Positions 1-5,437 of a DNA stretch of 5,437 nucleotides are shown one piece after another. The position numbers and the translations under genes are program-made. Numbering within the stretch: the stretch's first letter is position 1; each line of letters starts with the position of its first letter. The notes below the pieces were generated by a model. It was not told the DNA's origin, ran no database searches, and saw nothing but the letters and a program-made list of their open reading frames with translations. Location: the NCBI GenBank assembly GCA_937950065.1, contig CALFEN010000304.1:1-5437 (forward strand). Direction: 5' to 3'. The stretch is from an uncultured bacterium (GTDB taxonomy: Bacteria; Patescibacteria; JAEDAM01; Absconditabacterales; Absconditicoccaceae).

Positions 1-1
1 T

Positions 2-367
2 TCAATTCCAACATGAACCACTAAAAAAATTACATTTTCAAGTGAAGAATTTGATACGAGTGCTGAATTTGATCCTAGTACAGGTGTATTTACAGCAAAG
101 AGGGCGGGGAAATATTTTTTAAATACTTATTGCAGGTTTACGGATATGAATGACGCAACTGCAGTACAATCATCAATATATAAGAATTGAGTATATGTTG
201 CCGGTTGAGCTCATAGTCCAAGTTGAGCTTATATGTCCAATGCTTCTCTCGCTAGTATAGTTGTGGACGCAAATGTATGAGATTATTTTGAAGCATATTG
301 CCGGCAGAATAATTGAGCAGCAAAGACTGTAGTTTTAGCATATTTTGATGGGTTTCTTGTCGAATAA
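2..367 (+). CDS. C1q/TNF-like globular domain protein, C-terminal part (5' end outside window)
   Basis: Partial gene; 121 residues are visible before a TAA stop, with UGA read as glycine (for example in YKNG and ANVGDYFE). The visible part is essentially one gC1q-like jelly-roll domain. It shows the family pattern FDTSAEFDPSTGVFTAKRAGKY near residues 17-38, then IYKNG, a hydrophobic strand ending DANVGDYFE, and the closing strand FDGFLVE. No collagen-like Gly-X-Y region is seen. Two cysteines, at visible residues 44 and 100, are 56 residues apart, exactly as in the next gene, so they may form a disulfide in an exported protein. C1q-like domains usually trimerise and bind ligands; a surface or adhesive role here is inference. 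Its N terminus, and whether it has a signal or membrane anchor, cannot be seen. It is a tandem paralogue of the gene at 472-1071. Confidence 0.8.
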
Positions 368-392
368 TTTTTTTTAAATTATGAAAAAGTTC

Positions 393-420
393 TTGTAATA
401 TAAAAATTTTTCCTTATAAT
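393..420 (+). promoter_or_regulatory. Candidate sigma70-type promoter of the second C1q-like gene
   Basis: TTGTAA (393-398) and TATAAT (415-420) are separated by 16 bases, about 50 bases upstream of the start codon at 472. The -10 box is a perfect consensus match and the -35 box matches at four of six positions. It lies in the 104-base gap between the two C1q-like genes, so the second gene is probably transcribed on its own. In DNA this AT-rich, chance matches are common. Confidence 0.5.
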
Positions 421-471
421 AATTCTGAACTATTCTCTGGATTTATTTTTTATATATTTAAAAGAAAAAAT

Positions 472-1071
472 ATGAAAAAGGTAGTATTAAATTCAGCTAT
501 TTTCACACTAATATTTTGTCTATGATTGACTATTACTTATTTTGCAATCAAAGCTCGGCAGACTACTAATCCATGATTCCCTGAAACATCCCCTATTGGG
601 AGTTTCTATGTAGGGAATTGAGAAACCCTTACTGCAGCCAAATGGAATGCTCTAATTGAGAAAGTTTCTAATAGGTCTACGTTTCGTGCTATCTGATCTT
701 CCACTTCTGTTCCCACCGCTACTTCAAAAATAATAAGTTTTACTAGTGAAATATTTGATACAAACGATGAATTTGATGCTTCTGCAGGTAGATTTACTCC
801 CAAAAGAGCCGGAAAATATCTGTTGACAGCTCAATGTGATTTTTCTAGTATAACAGACTGAAGGGAAGTTATTGTGGGCTTATATAAAAATTGATCACAC
901 GTATCTTGGTGAAGTAGAAGTAATAATGGAGGTACTAGTCGGAATAATTCGGCTATTAGTATGGTTTTGGACGCAAATGTATGAGATTATTTTGAAATAG
1001 GTTGTTATCAAAATAGTTGAGCTACAAAAACAATGGGAGATGCATATTTTGGCGGTTTTATGGTAGAATAA
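472..1071 (+). CDS. Membrane-anchored or secreted protein with C1q/TNF-like domain
   Basis: Complete 199-aa protein under code 25, with in-frame UGA codons at glycine positions (YKNG, ANVGDYFE, NSGAT). Residues 1-28 start MKK and then form a hydrophobic helix (about residues 4-26) followed by KAR, fitting a signal anchor or uncleaved signal peptide. Residues 45-65 carry GNGETLTAAKWNALIEKV, a short WNAL-type linker that I recall from other CPR surface proteins, though I cannot name a family. Residues about 70-199 form the C1q-like domain: FDTNDEFDASAGRFTPKRAGKYLL, LYKNG, then DANVGDYFE and the last strand YFGGFMVE. Cys122 and Cys178 match the cysteine spacing in the upstream paralogue. The start is the first ATG after an A-rich leader; no strong Shine-Dalgarno is visible. 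A cell-surface or ligand-binding role is inferred from the domain and the N-terminal helix. It converges on the minus-strand gene ending at 1138. Confidence 0.85.
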
Positions 1072-1134
1072 AATTTTATATATTTTAAAAAAATAAAATA
1101 AAAAATTTTGAATTTCTAAAATATATAAATTTTA
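1069..1134. terminator. AT-rich inverted repeat between convergent genes, possible bidirectional terminator
   Basis: The left arm 1069-1087 and right arm 1117-1134 are reverse complements apart from one bulged base (19 against 18 bases), enclosing a 29-base A-rich spacer. The left arm begins on the stop codon of the C1q-like gene, and the right arm ends four bases before the stop codon of the opposing gene. The position fits a bidirectional terminator. The stem has no GC pairs, so this is not a classic intrinsic terminator. Confidence 0.45.
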
Positions 1135-1137
1135 CAC

Positions 1138-2072
1138 TTAAGATATATTTTTTTCTTGTATATCCTCAAAAATAAAATTATATTCATTCATGTCAAAGCT
1201 ATAAAAAATGTTTATAAAAGATTTTTTATAAATTAACAAGATAGCATCTGTGATTCTATTATCCTGATTTATTGTAGGAGATAAAGATTCTTTTCAAAAA
1301 TCTATATTTGATTTACTTCAATTAGCAAATATATTAGGATGAATAAATTTAGAAAAATAATTATATATTAAAGAATAATTTAAGATTTTGTTTTGAGACG
1401 CTTCAAATAATTGTTTTGTTGTCAAATTTTTTAATTTATGGTAATTGTTTATTAATTGCTTCAGAGTTAAATAATTGTTGTTTAAAAATTTTTCAAATAA
1501 TTGTTTCGTTGTTAATGATTCTCATCTTTCGTTATTATATAAATTATAATGTCGATTTTGTAAGTTTTTTCATTTACAATTATTTTTATAAAGTAATTTT
1601 AAATCTTCTCAAAAATTTCCCCAAATTCATTTTCTAAATAATTTAAAGGCTCTTCTCATTTTTCATTAAAAAAGTTATTTCTTGTCGTTTCTGATTTATT
1701 GTAAAGATCATAATTACATAGGTATAAAAATTTATAATACAACATTATTTTTTCTTTTATTTTATTTTTCCCATCAAATATGATTTCTATATTTAGCCGA
1801 GTTTCTAATAATGGTCTCATTAAGATGGAAGCAGATAATTGATTTCAATTTTCTAGACAAGATATTATTCATGACATTTGCATACAAAAATCAAAGATTA
1901 TTGTTTTTAATGTAAAATTTTCATAATCACTTAAAATTTTTTGAAAAATATTTTTTTCTAATATATAAGATAAGAAAAGCCTTTTTTGATCTAATATTTT
2001 TAAATTTATATGGCTGTATTCTTTTTTTAAATACATTTTTTGGAAATTTAGTCGCTCTTTTTGTATATCCAT
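1138..2072 (-). pseudogene. DUF5677-like protein gene interrupted by a frameshift
   Basis: With UGA as glycine, the first frame runs from ATG at 2072 to a TAA at 1599-1601 (157 aa). A second frame, shifted by -1, takes over near 1611 and continues to TAA at 1138-1140 (about 157 more aa). One base missing from the GGGG/AAA/TTTTT stretch around 1611-1623 would explain the break, and a corrected product would be about 314 aa. The helical N-terminal half contains SASILMRPLLETRLNIEIIF, resembling the LRxLLE core of DUF5677 proteins. The second half has YNYFSKFIHPN, resembling their conserved histidine region. The function of that family is not established to my knowledge. Codon use and UGA-glycine continue across the break, so it may be a recent lesion or an assembly error. 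The ATG directly follows the lepA TAA, with AGG a few bases upstream as a possible Shine-Dalgarno, which suggests translational coupling. The family call is from memory of motifs and is moderate. Confidence 0.6.
1381..1515 (-). repeat. Three tandem 45-bp (15-residue) repeats inside the DUF5677-like gene
   Basis: Read on the minus strand, three 15-codon units run 1515-1471, 1470-1426 and 1425-1381. They start LTTKQLFE, LTLKQLIN and LTTKQLFE. Units one and three are nearly identical over 24 bases (1492-1515 against 1402-1425, two mismatches), while the middle unit has diverged. The repeats lie in the second reading frame, downstream of the frameshift. Confidence 0.7.
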
Positions 2073-4040
2073 TTACCTGCTAACCATTTTAATAAAGATA
2101 TCGTTCGGTACAGAAACCCTTCACATCTGTTTAAGTTTTTTCTTTCACTCTTTCTGCTTTTCCAACAGCTTTCTTTTTCTGGTAACGTCTCATCAGTAGC
2201 ATTTTGCAAGTACGTCTTTTTTCAACGCTGAAATAGTTTCCCTCGCTATAATTTTAGCTCCGATTCAGGCCTGCAACGGAATCGCGAATAGATGCTTCGG
2301 GATAAGTTCTTTGAGTTTGGTTACTATATCTCTTCATATGTAGTAAGACTTGTCTTTGTGTACGACCATGCTAAACGCTTCTACTCTTTCATTGTTTATA
2401 AAAATATCCAACCTTATAAGTTCAGACTGTTTGTATTTACCGTGTTCGTAGTTCATAGTAGCATATCATTTGGTGCAGGATTTGAGTCTGTCATAAAAAT
2501 CTATGATAATCTCTCCAAGTGGCATATCATATCTATAAAGTATTCTGGTGGTATCTATGTATTCCATATTTTTGAGTTGTCATCTGTATTCCTGACAAAG
2601 TTCCATGATATTACCACTGTACTCGGAAGGTCAAACGATTTCCACTTCTGTAAATGGTTCTCGTATTTCATCTATAAATCCAGGATCTGGCATTTCAGCT
2701 CCAGATCTTACCAGTAAATAATTTTTCAAAATATCTTTATATTTTTCAAAAAGTTTCTCTTCATTTAAAGTATAAGCAGTTTTATCTGTAATAATATTTT
2801 TATAAAAATCTGTTTTTATAAGTTCTGTTATATTTAATCCGGATTTTACCTTTTCCAGAGTAAGCATTTTGAGTTTTGTAAGATATATTACGTTTGGTGT
2901 GGTAAAAATAGTTTCCACTCCATATTCTCTGGAAAGTCTTTCTTTGATAATATCCATATGCAGAGTTCACAAAAAACCAACTCTAAATCAATGCCCTAAA
3001 GCTTTGGAATTTTCATAATCATATTCTATAGCACTATCATTGAGAGAAAGTTTTTCGAAGCTTTCCCTGAGTTTATCGAAATCTTCGGTATCCATAGGAT
3101 AAACTCAAGCATACACAAACGGTTTGACTTTTTTAAAGCCAGGAATAGAGAACCTTTGCAGTTCTTCTTTTTCTGCTACTTTGATGATAGTATCTCAAAT
3201 TTTTGAATCTCTAACAGATTTCTGTCCTGTCACAATATATCATATTTGTCAGGTTTTGAGTTCTGTGTCTTTGTGATAGTCTGGATCAAAATATCATACT
3301 TCAACGGGTTCTATTTCAGTTTTGGAATAAATAAGCTTTATTTTTTCTCCAGCTTTAAAAGTTCAATCCATTACTTTAACATAAATTACAACTCATCTGT
3401 ATTTATCATAAACACTGTCAAAGATAAGTGCTCTAGATAAGTTGGGTGTAGAAATCAAAGTTTTGTCTTGAAAAAATTTCTCTGAATTTTCTGACTTAAA
3501 TTGCTGTGGTTCTTTAATCTTTTCTATGATAGCGTCAAGGACGAGATCTACATTCTCACCTGTTTTGGCAGAGACCTTGATTATATTGGAAGCATCTATT
3601 CAAATCAAATTTTCTATTTCTTGGGCTACTCTTTCAGGATTAGCTGCTGGTAAGTCAATTTTGTTTAAAACAGGAATAATCTCTAGTCCGTAGTCTAGAG
3701 CCATATACAGAGTTGATAAAGTCTGTGCCTGTATTCACTGTGTAGCATCTACTAGAAGAATCGCTCACTCTACAGCAGCGAGAGATCTGGATACTTCATA
3801 TTGAAAGTCCACGTGTCAAGGAGTATCTATAAGATTTAGTTCATATCCTTTGTATTGCATTCTGGCAGGAGTAAGTTTGATAGTGATTCCCCTTTCTTTT
3901 TCCAAATCCATTTTATCCAAAACTTGAGTATTTCAAGTTTTTCTAATAGTTCAGGTAAGTTCCAGCATTCTGTCTGCGAGCGTGGATTTGCCGTGGTCTA
4001 TATGTGCTATTATACAAAAATTTCTAATATTTTGCGTCAT
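2073..4040 (-). CDS. lepA: Elongation factor 4 (LepA), ribosome back-translocating GTPase
   Basis: Complete, 655 aa, ATG to TAA. LepA is a translation-factor GTPase that acts on stalled or mistranslocated ribosomes and in ribosome assembly. Visible GTPase motifs are G1 AHIDHGKST (residues 12-20), ERGIT (49-53), G3 DTPGH (72-76, with the catalytic His76), G4 NKID (126-129) and G5 SAKTG (157-161). The signature [18 protein letters not shown] follows G3. Later come VFAGVYPMD-like residues, [22 protein letters not shown] and the LepA-specific C-terminal domain: [24 protein letters not shown] near the end. By hand count 24 glycines are UGA and about 18 are GGN. Usual family length is about 600 aa; the excess is mostly an insertion around residues 388-447. 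The ATG was chosen because it gives the standard short LepA N terminus ahead of [13 protein letters not shown]. No strong Shine-Dalgarno is visible. Probably transcribed from the repeat-borne promoter just upstream, and it precedes the DUF5677-like gene with no gap. Confidence 0.97.
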
Positions 4041-4055
4041 TAATTATTTCTTTAC

Positions 4056-4103
4056 TTTTTTTAAATATCTTTTAGTTTAAAGAAAATTACTTTGAAATCA
4101 AGG
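4056..4103. repeat. 48-bp direct repeat, copy 1 (upstream of lepA)
   Basis: Identical over all 48 bases to 4986-5033, same orientation, offset 930 bases. It ends 15 bases from the lepA start codon. Similarity fades immediately outside: the left flanks differ, and the right flank is only loosely alike for a few bases. It carries a candidate promoter pointing into lepA. Confidence 0.95.
4074..4101 (-). promoter_or_regulatory. Candidate lepA promoter within the direct repeat
   Basis: Read on the minus strand, TTGATT (4096-4101) and TAAACT (4074-4079) are 16 bases apart, about 33 bases upstream of the lepA ATG. Both boxes match the sigma70 consensus at four of six positions. The exact conservation of the same element ahead of the permease gene supports a regulatory role. 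Confidence 0.45.
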
Positions 4104-4126
4104 GATTTTGTCCGAACCGTTAAGAG

Positions 4127-4975
4127 TTATCTTTGAATTTTAGATAAAGTTATAGTAATAATAGCTGTTAATATAAAAATTCATCAAGTTATTGTATATA
4201 ATCAAGGAATTTCTTTTATAAAGAAATAGGCAAATAAAACTCAACTTATAAATTCAAAGTATGATAATATAGACATATATCCTATTGAAATCTTTCTTAA
4301 TCACCGGAAGTAAAGGTAAAATCATATTATTCATATTAAAATAGCATATATCGTAGCTGTATTTATCTGAAAAAAATTTGGCAATGGTTTTACAAAAAAA
4401 AGTATAGGTCAGAATATTATAGCTCATACAAATGATTGATAAAGTATCATTTGGATATTATTTGAGTATTTCATAATTTCTTTCTGTTGAAATCTCTGGA
4501 ATGCACTTATTATAGCAGACACCATAACAGCCAAGAATCAGAGTATGTTATAAATTGAACTTCCGAAATTTTTATCTAGACAAGTAATGATTATTCATAC
4601 AAATCCAAGTAATGTGCAGAGAAGATTTATTTTGGAAATATGTTTTGTTTTAATAAAATCTATAATTGTAGCAAACAAAGGCCACGTATAAAGTCATATC
4701 AAAGCATTTGCTACTGTGGCAAAATTAAATCAAATATAATACAAAAGCATTCTAATTGCATTCCATACAGAATACGAAAAGGGTTGTTTATTCTTTATTC
4801 ATAAATTCTGTTTTGTAAAAAATAGATAAATCGTTGTAAAAATAAATGGTATTCATAGGCGAAAAGCTACTAATTGTGTAGACGATAGATGTAATATTTT
4901 TACAAATACTCAAGTAGACCCCCAAATACTTGCCGCTAACAATATAAGTATTGCTCAAAAAATATTATCTTTCAT
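4127..4975 (-). CDS. EamA/DMT-superfamily permease
   Basis: Complete 282-aa integral membrane protein, ATG to TAA, with about 17 UGA-glycine codons, most in or next to membrane helices. DMT/EamA proteins are usually about 300 aa with ten helices in two repeated EamA halves, and move small metabolites such as amino acids, nucleosides or drugs. The N terminus KDNIFGAILILLAASIWGST is the typical first helix with the WG motif. FRLGIPFIF matches the second helix, and FATVANALIGLYTWPLFATI matches the family motif with a proline-containing helix. The C-terminal half has LSYFEFISGVLFAYFFIKE followed by IPGLYTITGGIFILTAIITI, the usual conserved glutamate and last helix. UGG is used for tryptophan (IWGS, YTWP), so UGA is not tryptophan here. 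The substrate cannot be told. The gene is divergent from tetR and sits between the two copies of a 48-bp repeat. No Shine-Dalgarno is evident. Confidence 0.9.
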
Positions 4976-4985
4976 AATTACTAGA

Positions 4986-5033
4986 TTTTTTTAAATATCT
5001 TTTAGTTTAAAGAAAATTACTTTGAAATCAAGG
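4986..5033. repeat. 48-bp direct repeat, copy 2 (upstream of the permease gene)
   Basis: Exact copy of 4056-4103, ending 10 bases from the permease start codon. The two copies bracket the permease gene, so repeat plus gene form a 930-base unit. Sequence beyond position 5033 is not clearly shared with the other copy. Confidence 0.95.
5004..5031 (-). promoter_or_regulatory. Candidate permease-gene promoter within the direct repeat
   Basis: Same boxes as ahead of lepA: TTGATT (5026-5031) and TAAACT (5004-5009), with a 16-base spacer, about 28 bases from the permease ATG. The call rests on the boxes and on the duplication of this segment at the same position relative to two unrelated genes. Confidence 0.45.
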
Positions 5034-5093
5034 AGTTTTAAACCAAATTGGAATTATTATGTTAGTTTTAATAAAATCTAAAGTAAATTTCAT
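5007..5093 (-). other. Small open frame (28 codons) upstream of the permease gene, coding status doubtful
   Basis: ATG at 5091-5093 opens a 28-residue frame (MKFTLDFIKT at the start, TPGFQSNFL at the end, with UGA as glycine) that stops inside the 48-bp repeat. The other repeat copy ends with the same IPGFQSNFL reading frame but lacks an ATG. It could be a leader peptide, a remnant gene end carried by the repeat, or chance. No ribosome binding site or homologue is recognised. Confidence 0.15.
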
Positions 5094-5103
5094 GTAAAAA
5101 AAC

Positions 5104-5131
5104 TTGCATTTAAAAAAAAATTGATTATAAA
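5104..5131 (+). promoter_or_regulatory. Candidate tetR promoter
   Basis: TTGCAT (5104-5109) and TATAAA (5126-5131) are separated by 16 bases and lie about 40 bases upstream of the tetR start codon. Transcription would start near 5138, inside the palindrome that follows. Confidence 0.55.
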
Positions 5132-5134
5132 TAT

Positions 5135-5147
5135 ACCGACGGTCGGT
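5135..5147. promoter_or_regulatory. Candidate TetR-type operator palindrome
   Basis: ACCGACGGTCGGT is a perfect inverted repeat of two 6-base arms around a central G, and it stands out as GC-rich in very AT-rich DNA. Its sequence and symmetry resemble operators bound by TetR-family dimers. It begins four bases after the candidate tetR -10 box and ends 22 bases before the tetR ATG, so a bound dimer would block tetR transcription. It is about 100 bases from the candidate permease promoter, so control of that gene from this site is less certain. Confidence 0.75.
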
Positions 5148-5169
5148 TTTATTTCTAAAGTCATAAACG

Positions 5170-5437
5170 ATGAAAAAGAATCAAGAGAATAATATTTTGG
5201 ATAAATCCTATGCTTTGTTTTTGGACAAAGGATATAACGATACCACGATGCAGGATATAATAACTGAAACTAAAATTTCAAAATGAGGGATATATCATTA
5301 TTTCAAATCAAAGGAAGAAATTCTAGATAGAATAATAGATAAACAGCTTGAGGAATTGTTTTTATCTATTAGAAAAATTTTTGAAGATACAAAACTTAAT
5401 CCTGTAGAAAAATTGAAAAAATATATAGATCTAAAAA
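5170..5437 (+). CDS. TetR-family transcriptional repressor, N-terminal part (3' end outside window)
   Basis: 89 codons are visible before the window ends; TetR proteins are usually about 190-220 aa, so more than half is missing. The DNA-binding domain is clear. ILDKSYALFLDKGYNDTTMQDII (about residues 9-31) forms helices 1-2, and TKISKGGIYHYFKSKEEIL (about 35-53) contains the helix-turn-helix with the family signature GxxYHYFxSKEEL. The first glycine of KGGIYHYF is a UGA codon at 5284-5286. The start of the ligand-binding domain follows. The start codon is the first ATG before KKNQENNILDKS; upstream there is only a weak AAAG-like site. The gene is divergent from an EamA/DMT permease gene, a common arrangement in which the repressor senses a compound the transporter handles. 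The adjacent palindrome suggests autoregulation. The inducer is unknown. Confidence 0.93.

Noticed and set aside
606..803. 65-codon open frame on the minus strand
   Set aside because: Antisense to the C1q-like gene, which has clear domain motifs and a good start.
1608..1623. Programmed -1 frameshifting signal
   Set aside because: The site does not match the X XXY YYZ slippery pattern in the incoming frame, and no clear downstream structure was found, so a simple indel is more likely.
1416..1637. 73-codon hydrophobic open frame on the plus strand
   Set aside because: It is antisense to the DUF5677-like gene and covers its repeats. The hydrophobicity follows from the complement of lysine/asparagine-rich codons.
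2292..2717. 141-codon open frame on the plus strand
   Set aside because: It lies fully antisense to lepA, whose protein is recognisable throughout this interval; no family motif is seen in it.
2631..2957. A separate 108-aa minus-strand protein
   Set aside because: It is an internal piece of LepA bounded by UGA-glycine codons misread as stops; the frame is continuous from 4040 to 2073.
3246..4043. Two further plus-strand open frames (3246-3440 and 3855-4043)
   Set aside because: Both are shadows of lepA, including its unmistakable GTPase motifs.
4330..4410. Apparent frameshift in the permease gene at the run of eight A's
   Set aside because: A recount of the run shows the frame stays open from 4975 to 4127 with family motifs on both sides.
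472..5286. UGA as tryptophan (mycoplasma-type code 4)
   Set aside because: UGA occurs at invariant glycines such as DTPGH in LepA and KGGIYHYF in TetR, while tryptophan uses UGG.

Overview
The window is AT-rich bacterial DNA that only makes sense when UGA is read as glycine (genetic code 25). The clearest proof is lepA. By hand count 24 in-frame UGA codons fall in it, and those in recognisable motifs sit where the family has glycine, for example in the GTPase G3 motif DTPGH and in VEGA, TQGIQAQ and CYGGD. The same holds in the DMT transporter, the TetR regulator and the C1q-like proteins. UGA-as-glycine is known from the CPR/Patescibacteria lineages Absconditabacteria (SR1) and Gracilibacteria (BD1-5/GN02), so the source is very probably one of these; I cannot separate the two. 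Under the standard code almost every gene here appears shattered, and most open frames found that way are shadows.

Layout, left to right. Positions 1-1071, plus strand: two tandem paralogues with a C1q/TNF-like globular domain. The first is cut by the window edge. The second is complete (199 aa), has an N-terminal membrane segment and is preceded by a candidate promoter. Positions 1072-1137 are an AT-rich convergent spacer with a long imperfect inverted repeat. Positions 1138-2072, minus strand: a DUF5677-like gene, split by a -1 shift at a homopolymer and carrying three 15-residue tandem repeats. Positions 2073-4040, minus strand: lepA (elongation factor 4), complete, 655 aa, with about 45 extra residues in the C-terminal half. 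Positions 4127-4975, minus strand: a 282-aa EamA/DMT permease. Positions 5170 to the end, plus strand: the N-terminal part of a TetR-family repressor.

The minus-strand genes lie in the order eamA-like, lepA, DUF5677-like. The DUF5677-like ATG directly follows the lepA stop codon, so those two are probably translationally coupled. An exact 48-bp direct repeat occurs twice, once just upstream of lepA and once just upstream of the permease gene. It contains a candidate sigma70-type promoter, so the permease gene looks like a 930-bp unit placed between two copies of the lepA upstream region. The tetR gene is divergent from the permease gene. A 13-bp GC-rich perfect palindrome between the tetR -10 box and its start codon is a strong candidate autoregulatory operator.

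No RNA gene, CRISPR array, transposase or origin was seen.
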